Shown piece after piece: positions 25,818 through 34,391 of a stretch of DNA of 64,000 nucleotides. Under the pieces are notes generated by a model. The model did no database searches and was not told the DNA's origin. It saw nothing but the letters and a program-made list of their open reading frames with translations. The DNA is from Ignavibacteriales bacterium (GTDB lineage Bacteria; Bacteroidota; Ignavibacteria; Tepidaquicellales; Tepidaquicellaceae), in contig JACKAC010000001.1 in NCBI GenBank assembly GCA_020635255.1, positions 248,001 through 312,000 on the forward strand, given 5' to 3'. Made by a program: the position numbers and the translations under genes. Position 1 is the first letter of the stretch; each line of letters starts with the position of its first letter.

Positions 25818-26870
25818 ATGAGAAGGAAAGGAAATCTAATTGCTGTAATTTTCTGCCTGGCATTCCTGCTCTCCGCGTGCGATAGAGCTCCCGTCCCCGA
25901 AAAATTATCTATATCCGTCCGGGATAATCTCAATCTCCTCATGAAAGATGCGCAATTCGTGATGTACATGAATTTCAAATCCATGCGCAATACCGATTTC
26001 TGGAAAAGAAACGTCTCCGATTCAATACTTACGGCGGAAAAAACATTCGGCAGTATCCTTAACCTTTTCGGCAAAGCCACAGGGGCGACGATCTCGAACG
26101 GGCTCGACGAACTGTATTACGCAAATTCATGGTTCGGAGAAAACTCCATCGTATTAAAAGGTGTATTCGATAAGTCTAAACTGGATGCTTACATAGAAAG
26201 CGATTCGAACTTTACAAAGATCAAATATTCCGACGGATTGGAAGTATATAAAAGCATAACCGACAATCTGTTTTTCTATCTAAAAGACGAGGTCACGATC
26301 TGCGCTAGTAACTACCAGACACAGCTCGACAGGATGATGCAGATGACAGACACATCAAAAAACGGTATGCTCTCTAACGAAACACTTATGAATGCGGTAG
26401 ATGGTACACTTTATAAAAAGAACCTCATGATGGTTTCCACGGAAAAGATGTTCATACGGGGTGTATTCCTTAACTTCCTAGGAGGCGGTACCGGAGGTAT
26501 GAATCCCGGCGAGGAAGAACAGCAGTCTCCGGATTCTCCGGCAGGCGATATAGGAACACTCTATGAGAATGTGAATTCGATCGGGTTCTCCGTGAATATG
26601 GAAACTGATCTAAAGCTTATTGTGCAGTGTGGATGCATAAACGACGAGTCGGCGAATAAGATCCGTAAACTTATAAACGGGCTTCTTACATTTTCAAAAC
26701 TGGGTACGGCATTAAAAAGCGAGGAAGAGAAAAGCGCGACTGAGGAAATGCTGAACAGTATCGAAGTCAAAAACTATGGAAGTGACGTATTTCTTGAGAT
26801 AAATGTGAACGATCAGAATATCGCCGATTTTCAGAAAAAGAAATTTATAGAAGAATCACCCTCTCCCTAA
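25818..26870 (+). CDS. hypothetical lipoprotein, 350 aa
   Basis: Signal peptide with a canonical lipobox, LLSAC (Cys about 21), and Asp at +2, which in many Gram-negatives would keep it at the inner membrane. The body alternates strands and helices (IVLKGVFDKSKLDAYIESDS, ITDNLFFYLKDEVTICASNY) in a manner reminiscent of DUF3352-type exported proteins, but I cannot place it in a family. A Gly/Glu/Pro/Ser loop sits near residue 230. It follows an ABC-2 exporter in the same direction and converges on fbp, with the two stop codons overlapping in a CTAA. Confidence 0.8.
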   Translation: MRRKGNLIAVIFCLAFLLSACDRAPVPEKLSISVRDNLNLLMKDAQFVMYMNFKSMRNTDFWKRNVSDSILTAEKTFGSILNLFGKATGATISNGLDELYYANSWFGENSIVLKGVFDKSKLDAYIESDSNFTKIKYSDGLEVYKSITDNLFFYLKDEVTICASNYQTQLDRMMQMTDTSKNGMLSNETLMNAVDGTLYKKNLMMVSTEKMFIRGVFLNFLGGGTGGMNPGEEEQQSPDSPAGDIGTLYENVNSIGFSVNMETDLKLIVQCGCINDESANKIRKLINGLLTFSKLGTALKSEEEKSATEEMLNSIEVKNYGSDVFLEINVNDQNIADFQKKKFIEESPSP

Positions 26871-27901
26871 GCCTCGACCGAAGCTTTTTCTTCAGCCTTA
26901 AATTTCTCCAGTAGCTTCACGTCATCTTCACTGCCTATGAATAGAGGAACTCTCTGGTGAAGGCTTTCCGGTTGTATTTCGAGTATCCTGTTATGTCCGT
27001 CCGAACTCCTGCCTCCTGCCTGTTCGATTATGTAACTGAGAGGGTTTGCTTCATACATAAGACGGAGCTTGCCGTTCTTATTCTTGTTATCTGCCGGATA
27101 GAGAAAGATTCCTCCATAAAGCAGGTTACGGTGAAAGTCAGCTACCAGCGAACCTACATAACGTGATGAATAGGGGCGTCCGCTTTCCGGGTCGTTTTCT
27201 TTTAGGTAGGAAATATATTTCTGTACGCCCGGTGACCATTTATTCGTGTTTCCTTCGTTTACCGAAAAAGTACGGGATTTTTTAGGAGTCTGTATGTTTT
27301 CATGGGAAAGTAGGAATTCGCCTACGGAAGGATCGAGTGTGAACGCATGAACACCCTTTCCCGCGGTATAAACAAGAACCGTACTCGACCCGTAAATAAC
27401 ATACCCTGCCGCTAATTGCTCCACGCCTTTTTGAAGGCAGTCCTCGATAGTACCCAGACCGCATTCGGACACGCGTTTGTAGATCGAAAATATTGTCCCA
27501 ATGGAAATGTTTGCTTCTATATTTGATGAACCGTCGAGCGGATCGAAGTGGCATACGTATTTATTTGTGACGAATTTATTTTCAGCGAACTTCTCATCGA
27601 CGGGAATGAATGTCTCTTCCTCTTCCGTACATACGGCGCAAACATGACCTCCGGCTTTAAGCACGTTTGTTAGGATCTCGTTTGCATATACATCGAGCTT
27701 TTTAACCTCCTCATCCTGCACATTCTTCTGCCCGGTAAAGCCAAGTATATCGATTAGCCCGGCGCGGTTGACTTCCTGAGAGATGACCTTACAAGCAAGC
27801 GCTATATCCGCCAGCATATCGGACATTTGTCCGGTAGCCTCAGGGTATTTGCGCTCCTCGTCTATTATGTGTCTGTAGAATGTGTTAAATTTTGTGTCCA
27901 T
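26867..27901 (-). CDS. fbp: fructose-1,6-bisphosphatase, class I
   Basis: 344-aa gluconeogenic phosphatase. Seen: the metal-binding loop CTEEEE near residue 92, FDPLDGSSNIEANISIGTIF (from 119) carrying the Asp/Asp/Glu metal ligands, YSSRYVGSLVADFHRNLLYGG with the fructose-phosphate-binding residues, and KLRLMYEANPLSYIIEQAGG near the end. Length fits the family. Its promoter region contains a dyad and a direct repeat suggesting regulation. It converges with the lipoprotein gene, sharing 4 bp. Confidence 0.96.
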   Translation of the reverse strand: MDTKFNTFYRHIIDEERKYPEATGQMSDMLADIALACKVISQEVNRAGLIDILGFTGQKNVQDEEVKKLDVYANEILTNVLKAGGHVCAVCTEEEETFIPVDEKFAENKFVTNKYVCHFDPLDGSSNIEANISIGTIFSIYKRVSECGLGTIEDCLQKGVEQLAAGYVIYGSSTVLVYTAGKGVHAFTLDPSVGEFLLSHENIQTPKKSRTFSVNEGNTNKWSPGVQKYISYLKENDPESGRPYSSRYVGSLVADFHRNLLYGGIFLYPADNKNKNGKLRLMYEANPLSYIIEQAGGRSSDGHNRILEIQPESLHQRVPLFIGSEDDVKLLEKFKAEEKASVEA

Positions 27902-27928
27902 CTCGCGGAATTGATTATTAATTTAAAA

Positions 27929-27971
27929 GATATAGTATTTTTATACTAAAATTTCAACGAATATACTAAAA
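27929..27971 (-). promoter_or_regulatory. fbp promoter with operator-like dyad and direct repeat
   Basis: On the minus strand a -35-like TTGAAA (27957-27952) is followed after 17 bp by a -10-like TATATC (27934-27929), 28 bp before the fbp ATG. Within the spacer lies the inverted repeat TAGTAT-TTTT-ATACTA (27933-27948). The decamer TATACTAAAA (plus strand) occurs at 27942 and again at 27962, exactly 20 bp apart. Confidence 0.5.
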
Positions 27972-28035
27972 GCCGGTGCCTTTTATAGCAATTTAAGTTT
28001 AAATTTTACCAATAATAAGTTATTTTCGTTTACAA

Positions 28036-28938
28036 ATGAAGGTATTGTTTATATACATATTAATGGTATTATTGCCGGGATTTGTGTTTTCCCAGCAGAT
28101 TGCGCTTACTTTTGACGATGCGCCCAGAAAAGACGGTGCGCATTATACGGGAAAACAGCGCACGGAGATCCTTATACAAAAGCTAAGGGACAAAAATGTA
28201 CCGGCAGTAGCATTTTTCTGCATCGGGAGGGATCTGGATGCCGTGGAGAGGGAAAGACTAATGATGTACGCAAACGCCGGGCATTTTATCGCAAATCATA
28301 CCTATTCCCATAGAAGCATTAAAACGCTTGGGGTAGATGGTTATATTGATGACATTCGAAAGGCTGACGTAATACTAAAGGAATTTCCGAATTATAAATA
28401 CTGGTTCAGGTATCCGTTTCTGGACGAAGGTAAGGATGTCGATTCCAGGGACAGGATCAGGACAGCGCTGACAGATATGGGTTATGTCAATGGTTATGTA
28501 ACGGTTGATAATTACGACTGGTATCTGGAAAAATTATTCCAGGACGCGCTTATTGCTAGCAAGCCCGTTGATTATTACAAGCTCAAAAATATTTACATTC
28601 AGCATTTGTGGAATAGCATAAAATTTTATGATGACATGGCTAAGGAAGTAATAGGCAGGTCACCCAAACATGTACTTCTACTCCATGAAAACGATCTTGC
28701 CGCGATGTATATAGACGAGTTGATAGACTTTTTGCGGGAAAAGGGTTGGGAGATAATTTCTCCGGAGGAAGCGTACACTGACCCTATATCGCAGATTGTG
28801 CCCGACGTGCTTTTAAATGGACAGGGAAGGATCGGCGCGATCGCAAAAGAAAAGGGTTATACGGGACCCTTTGCGCAGGATACAGAGGATAGCGATTACC
28901 TCGATAAGTACATCGAAGAGACAGGAGTGTTTAAGTGA
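28036..28938 (+). CDS. secreted polysaccharide deacetylase family protein
   Basis: 300-aa carbohydrate esterase family 4 (NodB-type) protein with a signal peptide (residues 1-19). The motifs are in order: IALTFDDAPR with the paired Asp, HTYSHRS supplying the two metal His, FRYPFLDEG with the conserved Arg-Pro, and LLLHEND near the C-terminus. It would remove acetyl groups from an extracytoplasmic glycan such as peptidoglycan or a surface polysaccharide; the exact polymer is unknown. Its TGA stop overlaps the GTG start of the next gene. Confidence 0.9.
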   Translation: MKVLFIYILMVLLPGFVFSQQIALTFDDAPRKDGAHYTGKQRTEILIQKLRDKNVPAVAFFCIGRDLDAVERERLMMYANAGHFIANHTYSHRSIKTLGVDGYIDDIRKADVILKEFPNYKYWFRYPFLDEGKDVDSRDRIRTALTDMGYVNGYVTVDNYDWYLEKLFQDALIASKPVDYYKLKNIYIQHLWNSIKFYDDMAKEVIGRSPKHVLLLHENDLAAMYIDELIDFLREKGWEIISPEEAYTDPISQIVPDVLLNGQGRIGAIAKEKGYTGPFAQDTEDSDYLDKYIEETGVFK

Positions 28939-29924
28939 TACCTGAAATAGAGAAAAGATTTAACGACGATGTTCTTTTGGAAGTACTAAGCAGGTATGGA
29001 GTAAAGAAAGAGGATATAAAAGACCTCGGAGGATTTGAAAGCCACGTTTATGAATTTGCCCGGAACGGAAAGGAATACATACTAAAAATAACTCATAGCA
29101 TAAGGCGGACCGAAAATTACATTATGGGTGAGGTAGATTTTGTGAATTACCTGGCTGATAATGGAGTCCCCGTCGCGAGAGTTGTACCGTCGGTGAATAA
29201 TAAACTTGTAGAGATAGTTCCGGAAAATGATGACCACTACTTTCTTGCTTATGCGTTCGAAAAGGTATATGGTGAAGACCCGGAGGGCAGAATAACCGAT
29301 GAGGTAGTATTCAATATCGGTAAAGCGGTCGCAAAGATGCATGCGTTATCTATGAAATATGAACTGCCTGACAGTTCTTTTATAAGGGAAAGGTGGAATG
29401 AAACGGATCTTTTCACCAATTACGCCGAATATCTTCCGCCTGGTTCGGAGTTGCTTGAGCAGAGGATTGGCGAAACGCTTGAAATGATTGGTCAATATCC
29501 GGAAGCAAAAGATAGCTTTGGTTTGATCCACGGCGACGTGCATCATGGTAATTTTTTCGTTAGAGAGGACGACATAGTGTTGTTCGATTTTGACGACTTG
29601 GAAACCCATTATTTTGTAAGTGACCCGGCAGTGTCGTTGTATTACCAGCTTCCCCGTGATGTTGAAAAAAGGAAGGAGTATGCTGATTTCTTTCTAAAGA
29701 ATTTTATAAAAGGGTACCGGACGCATAATGATTTCAAAAAGGAATGGCTTGAGGCAATGCCGGATTTCTTGAAGCTAAGAGACGTCTTGCTGGCTGTGGT
29801 GATATATCAGGCTTTCGATTTTAGCAAAATAAATGACGAAACTAGAGGACGGTATCTTAAAAGGATTGAAAATATAAACAATAGAGTTCCTGTAGTTGAT
29901 ATGGACTTTACAAAATATTATTAG
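28935..29924 (+). CDS. aminoglycoside phosphotransferase/choline kinase-family kinase
   Basis: 329-aa small-molecule kinase fold. The catalytic loop LIHGDVHHGNFFV and the metal-binding VLFDFDD are intact, and EYILKITHS carries the ATP-binding Lys. The overall layout resembles homoserine kinase/Ser-Thr kinase RdoA-like phosphotransferases. The substrate is not predictable. The start is GTG at 28935, overlapping the deacetylase stop by 4 bp; no other start gives a complete N-lobe. The next gene begins 3 bp downstream. Confidence 0.9.
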   Translation: MIPEIEKRFNDDVLLEVLSRYGVKKEDIKDLGGFESHVYEFARNGKEYILKITHSIRRTENYIMGEVDFVNYLADNGVPVARVVPSVNNKLVEIVPENDDHYFLAYAFEKVYGEDPEGRITDEVVFNIGKAVAKMHALSMKYELPDSSFIRERWNETDLFTNYAEYLPPGSELLEQRIGETLEMIGQYPEAKDSFGLIHGDVHHGNFFVREDDIVLFDFDDLETHYFVSDPAVSLYYQLPRDVEKRKEYADFFLKNFIKGYRTHNDFKKEWLEAMPDFLKLRDVLLAVVIYQAFDFSKINDETRGRYLKRIENINNRVPVVDMDFTKYY

Positions 29925-29926
29925 TT

Positions 29927-30394
29927 ATGAAGATCGTATATAACGTGTTTTACATATTTGCTTTAATTCTGCTTTTCGTAGCGCTAATGGGGGGCTCGAT
30001 GACAAAGTCTGTCTTCGATTCCATATCTGAAGAGACGCTTGAGTTTGCAGGTATAAATAAAGCCGATATAGATTCAGCAGATGATAGGATCGACGACGTG
30101 TTTTATTCTGCTAAGAAAGTAGAATTGCAGATAGAGAAACTGAAGAATCTTTTTTCGCAGGATAAGATAGACGAGAGCAAATACCAGAGGGTAAAAAATA
30201 ATTTCATCTACAAAACGTTTTATCAGCCTCTTGTGATAATGTTTAATTACGTGTACAGGATTTTCTTTTGTGTGGCAGCGGTGTTTTTCTTTCTATTCGG
30301 TGTAGTGTCCCATTTAATTTACAGGAATCTGGATTTACGAAGGCGCGTGAAGGAATTGGAGCGCATTGTCTTCTTAGAAAAAATGGCAGACTGA
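29927..30394 (+). CDS. hypothetical small membrane protein, 155 aa
   Basis: Two predicted membrane helices (about 4-24 and 108-130) flank a charged segment with coiled-coil character (KKVELQIEKLKNLFSQDK), and the C-terminus (RRVKELERIVFLEKMAD) is again helical. I recognise no family. It lies in a tight run of genes from the deacetylase to TsaC and so is probably coexpressed with them. Confidence 0.72.
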   Translation: MKIVYNVFYIFALILLFVALMGGSMTKSVFDSISEETLEFAGINKADIDSADDRIDDVFYSAKKVELQIEKLKNLFSQDKIDESKYQRVKNNFIYKTFYQPLVIMFNYVYRIFFCVAAVFFFLFGVVSHLIYRNLDLRRRVKELERIVFLEKMAD

Positions 30395-30396
30395 TT

Positions 30397-31347
30397 TTGA
30401 CAAAGATAATCAAAGATGTTGAGACAGCCGCGCGTGAGATTTCCGCCGGAAATCTGGTGGCTCTGCCTACGGAAACTGTTTATGGGCTTGGAGCAAACGC
30501 TTTGGATGCCGACGCTGTTTTAAAAATATATGAAGTAAAGGAACGCCCTAAATTCAATCCGCTAATAGTGCATGTTCATAGTGTAAATGATATTGAAAAA
30601 TATGCATCAAATATACCCGAAGTTGTGTATAATCTAATGGAGGAGTTTTCTCCCGGTCCTATTACGTATATCCTTGAGCGTAAGGATATTATACCTGATA
30701 TAGTGTGTGCGGGACTGGAAACAGTTGCGATAAGGATACCTTCACACGAGCTATTTCGTGAGGTGTTAGAGCTGACCGGTCTGCCGGTCTCTGCTCCCTC
30801 TGCCAATAGGTTTGGGCGTGTATCACCAACCAGCGCTGAGGACGTGTTAAAAGAACTGGATGGTAGGATAGAATATATCCTGGATGGAGGTAAATGCGAG
30901 ATTGGAATAGAGTCGACGGTTGTGAGTTATGTAAATGACACTTTAGAAATACTGAGACCGGGATATATCTCAAAAGAAGACATAGAAAAGGTAGCTGGGA
31001 AGGTGGAGGAGAGAAGTACTTCCGGAAAGATCAATTCACCGGGAATGATAAAGTACCATTACTCTCCGCGCACACCCCTGTATATAACAGGCTATGAAAA
31101 TATGGATAAGTATAGAGATATGGAAAACATAGGTATCCTTGACGTTAAAAGATACGATGACATCAAAGAGCTTGCGGTTAACTTGTTCTCGGAAATGAGG
31201 GAGCTTGATGAAAGAGGCTACAATTATATCGTTACGTCAAAAGTAAAAAATGAGGGAATAGGAAGAGCAGTAAACGACAGATTGTACAGAGCCGCGAGAG
31301 GTTTTATTCTGAATGTTAATAATGAAATGAAATTTATAGAGAAATAA
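30397..31347 (+). CDS. tsaC: L-threonylcarbamoyladenylate synthase (TsaC/Sua5)
   Basis: 316-aa enzyme making threonylcarbamoyl-AMP from threonine, bicarbonate and ATP for the t6A37 modification of tRNA. The YrdC domain shows ALPTETVYGLGANAL, KERPKFNPLIVHV with the conserved Lys/Arg, and SAPSANRFGRVSPT. A C-terminal Sua5 domain begins after the linker SPGMIKYHYSPRTPLY, so this is the two-domain Sua5 form. The frame is open upstream through the preceding gene, but the TTG at 30397, 2 bp after that gene's stop, places the YrdC domain normally. Confidence 0.93.
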   Translation: MTKIIKDVETAAREISAGNLVALPTETVYGLGANALDADAVLKIYEVKERPKFNPLIVHVHSVNDIEKYASNIPEVVYNLMEEFSPGPITYILERKDIIPDIVCAGLETVAIRIPSHELFREVLELTGLPVSAPSANRFGRVSPTSAEDVLKELDGRIEYILDGGKCEIGIESTVVSYVNDTLEILRPGYISKEDIEKVAGKVEERSTSGKINSPGMIKYHYSPRTPLYITGYENMDKYRDMENIGILDVKRYDDIKELAVNLFSEMRELDERGYNYIVTSKVKNEGIGRAVNDRLYRAARGFILNVNNEMKFIEK

Positions 31348-31351
31348 TATC

Positions 31352-32668
31352 ATGCCCGACGACAGGATAGAAATATCATTCGAAAATAATGACGGTGACA
31401 ATCAAGAAAAAGATTCTTCCTCTAATGAGGAAAGAATAGTTATTGATTTTGGTGAAAGTGAGAAACCCGAGGACAAAGTTGAGGAGAAGGTTCAGGAAAA
31501 CCAAGAAGAGAAGGAAGAAGAAATCATCGAACCATCACTAACCGACGGGATATTAGCATCGAAAATAAATTCGTTTTACAAAGCTGGCAAAGAAGTGAAC
31601 GGATTCTATCCTTCCGACATAAAATTTCCCGAAGGCATCGAGCATGGATTTAGGGAAGGAGCAAAGATAGAACTTAACGACTCATTCCTGAATTCCATTC
31701 TTGAAAACAATAAATTTATTATACTTGCCTCGGTAACCGGAGCGATATACTTTGTAGATAGATTCAAAAAACAATTGCATTCAAAGATTGTGATGCCGGG
31801 CGATTCATTTGAAAAGACCGGTCTGGTTCATAATAATATCCTGTATATAAATTCGGTCGGCTCGCTTCATAAGATCAACGAAGACCAGATGGAAAACGGT
31901 ACGCCCGGCGAATTGCTCTATAAATGCGAGCTTGGATTCTACATCTGGAGTAGCCTCAACCGTGAAAATAATACCATCGCCTTCCTCGAATACAGCCCAT
32001 CCGAGAGAAAGGGAAATATCGTCCTTTACGACATTATCACCTCACAGCTTACATTTAAAAACAGTTTCCCGGTAAATTCCTCACTGAATCAAATATTGTG
32101 CATCATCGACGGGAAAACATACTTTATTGCTGATAACTATCTGTATACATGCGATATAAATTCTAGTCACATTGACCGTACCCACACCGGTTTAGAGATC
32201 GGCGAGACCTGTTTTTTACTTGGAAATGGCAATAAACTTTACCTTACAAGCAAAGACGGTAAGGTATATTTTCTTGATAATAACAGCGGGGAGTTTAAGT
32301 ATACAGGAATCTGTGAACATTATATAAACTCCATAGCGGGGTGCGCGGGGAATGTGTACACGGGCGCTAGTGAGGGGTGGAGATATTATGATGGGCGGGG
32401 GGTGCTGGTGTACTCGCATGAGGATGTGGAGGAGAACAGGATAGAGGCGGTGAGCGAGCATGTGCTGGTAGTATCGAGGCGGAACAAAATCGTGTTTCAT
32501 AATCTGAGCCGACTGCAGGAGGCGGAGGGATTTGTGATAAAGACGAAGGACGATTCTGTTGTGCAGGAGATATTTTCCGCCATAATTTCGTTTAATGAGA
32601 TATATACGCTGACAAAGCAGGGGGTATTAAGCTCCTTTACAAATGATAAACTGAACATTCACGTTTGA
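31352..32668 (+). CDS. hypothetical protein with acidic N-terminus and beta-propeller-like body, 438 aa
   Basis: Residues 1-65 are disordered and acidic (repeated EEK/EEE, QENQEEKEEEII). From about residue 105 to the end the chain shows recurring short strands with Gly-Asn/Asp turns, such as FIILASVTGAIYFVDRF, GKTYFIADNYLYTCDI, NKLYLTSKDGKVYFLDNNSG and NVYTGASEGWRYYDGRG, the periodicity of a WD40/PQQ-like beta-propeller. No signal peptide, so probably cytoplasmic and protein-binding. It is translationally coupled to the vWA gene (TGATG). The last 300 bp are more G-rich than the rest. Confidence 0.78.
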   Translation: MPDDRIEISFENNDGDNQEKDSSSNEERIVIDFGESEKPEDKVEEKVQENQEEKEEEIIEPSLTDGILASKINSFYKAGKEVNGFYPSDIKFPEGIEHGFREGAKIELNDSFLNSILENNKFIILASVTGAIYFVDRFKKQLHSKIVMPGDSFEKTGLVHNNILYINSVGSLHKINEDQMENGTPGELLYKCELGFYIWSSLNRENNTIAFLEYSPSERKGNIVLYDIITSQLTFKNSFPVNSSLNQILCIIDGKTYFIADNYLYTCDINSSHIDRTHTGLEIGETCFLLGNGNKLYLTSKDGKVYFLDNNSGEFKYTGICEHYINSIAGCAGNVYTGASEGWRYYDGRGVLVYSHEDVEENRIEAVSEHVLVVSRRNKIVFHNLSRLQEAEGFVIKTKDDSVVQEIFSAIISFNEIYTLTKQGVLSSFTNDKLNIHV

Positions 32669-34305
32669 TGAGGTATTTATTACGCATATCGGTCATATTT
32701 TTATTTACTGTCGTAACTACATACGCACAGAATAACTATGTATTCCTATTCGATAATTCCGGCAGTATGTCGGGATACTACAGGCAGAGTAACAGTTCAT
32801 TCAGGCTGTTCTCTAAGGCGCTGATAAAGAACTCCGTAAAGCAGGGGGATCATGCCGACATAATGCTGTTTTCCAAGACGGAGCCGGACAGGGGTATGCA
32901 GTCACCCAAGGGTATCTTTAGCGGGGGCGCGAGTGAACTGAACCTCGAAGCAGTGATGAAAGAGTTCCAGATACAGCGAGCAGGTGACGGGAAGTTCGGA
33001 AGAACAGACCTCATCGAAGCGCTGGATAAAGGTATAGCTTCGCTGGATAACGAAAAGGGTATCATATGGCTCGTAACGGATAACATAAATGACAACAGCG
33101 GGAGCGGTGACATGTCGTACCAGAACACGCTGGATTTTTATCAGAGGCTAAGAACGGACGCAAACATCAGGAAGATCCTGCTCTACCCGATCCCTGAGTT
33201 CATAGTAGAGGACGGTGATACGGCTAAGGGCTACGTCGTTTACGGGATGGTGTATTCCCCTGAGCCATTGACACAGGCGCAACTGTCAGATTATGATAAG
33301 ATACTGAGGGGCATTGGGATAAAACAAAAACCCATTACATTAAAACCGCTCGACATAGGCACAATTGTACTACAGCCACAAAAGACGCAGAGCCAAATTT
33401 CCAGAGGCAAACTTTATTTCGACGGCAAGACGCTGAGGGGATTCGATTTTGAGGAGGGAGAGCCGGTAAAGGAAATATTCAATGACCTCTCTTTAAAATC
33501 AAATCTCTACCCATATATTATTAAAAGCGCGAAGCTGAGCGTAAGGCTGGATAATTTTTCGTCGTCAGATTATTCCGTCAAGTCGATGGGTACACAGACA
33601 ATCACCCCATCGACCGTAAGCAATGTATCGCCGGAAGGTGAAGTAACTGGATTTGCCATTACTTTTAATCTCCCTGAAATATCACCGAACTTTTCTTTTA
33701 ACACGATATTCAAGGAAGATTTCACAGTGGGGGGAAACCTGATACTGGAGGTGTCTGACGTGGAGATAGAGCTGGATCAGGCGTACATGGACCAGTTCAG
33801 ACAATTATTTGCGCTCCAGACCGTACCCGAAATATTTCAGCCAGTATTAAAGGATAAGAGGATAACGACTGATATTCCGCTGGAGATTCGTATATTATAC
33901 GGACCGTGGAGGACATTTGTGCTCATAGGATTAATTGCCCTGCTGGTGGTAATTATTGGACTCCTGGCATTTCTATTGTTCAGAAAACGCTGTTTTGGGC
34001 TGAAAATCAATAATGAGGAAATGGGTGTTTGTGTTACTCCAATTTCCTCTTATTCCGTATCACATGGCTATTCTCCAGAACTGGGAAAAATCAAGAAATC
34101 TTTATTTGGAGATCTGCGTTTTCATTATTCAAAGCGTACATCTACACCGGGCAAAAGTGTTAGCCTGGTGGAAGGTTTGCCTATAGAAATAGATTATGAG
34201 GATGAAGACCTGAAGCCAGTAAAGATATTATTGAGCATAACAAATTCCGCCAAATCATCCGAGAGCGACGAGCATTTCGGGGAGGGGCTTTCTGAGTTTT
34301 ATTAA
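32668..34305 (+). CDS. von Willebrand factor A domain membrane protein, 545 aa
   Basis: A signal peptide (about 1-20) is followed at once by a vWA domain with a full MIDAS: DNSGSMS (Asp29, Ser31, Ser33), GRTDLIEAL (Thr) and WLVTDNIND (Asp). After a beta-rich middle region, a membrane helix at about 417-438 (LIGLIALLVVIIGLLAFLLF) anchors the protein, leaving a C-terminal domain of about 105 residues on the other side. The vWA domain thus faces the periplasm and should bind a partner through a metal ion. I start it at ATG 32668, overlapping the stop of the propeller gene; a TTG one codon earlier is also possible. Function unknown. Confidence 0.88.
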   Translation: MRYLLRISVIFLFTVVTTYAQNNYVFLFDNSGSMSGYYRQSNSSFRLFSKALIKNSVKQGDHADIMLFSKTEPDRGMQSPKGIFSGGASELNLEAVMKEFQIQRAGDGKFGRTDLIEALDKGIASLDNEKGIIWLVTDNINDNSGSGDMSYQNTLDFYQRLRTDANIRKILLYPIPEFIVEDGDTAKGYVVYGMVYSPEPLTQAQLSDYDKILRGIGIKQKPITLKPLDIGTIVLQPQKTQSQISRGKLYFDGKTLRGFDFEEGEPVKEIFNDLSLKSNLYPYIIKSAKLSVRLDNFSSSDYSVKSMGTQTITPSTVSNVSPEGEVTGFAITFNLPEISPNFSFNTIFKEDFTVGGNLILEVSDVEIELDQAYMDQFRQLFALQTVPEIFQPVLKDKRITTDIPLEIRILYGPWRTFVLIGLIALLVVIIGLLAFLLFRKRCFGLKINNEEMGVCVTPISSYSVSHGYSPELGKIKKSLFGDLRFHYSKRTSTPGKSVSLVEGLPIEIDYEDEDLKPVKILLSITNSAKSSESDEHFGEGLSEFY

Positions 34306-34391
34306 TCGTGCAATTTAATAATTATAAAATAAATTATATATTTGATGAATATTTACGATTTATGAAGTATTAACTGAATAGATCAGTTCTG

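Noticed and set aside
30268..30396. N-terminal extension of TsaC by 43 codons
   Set aside because: It overlaps the preceding gene in another frame and adds nothing like the YrdC domain; TTG at 30397 is the better start.
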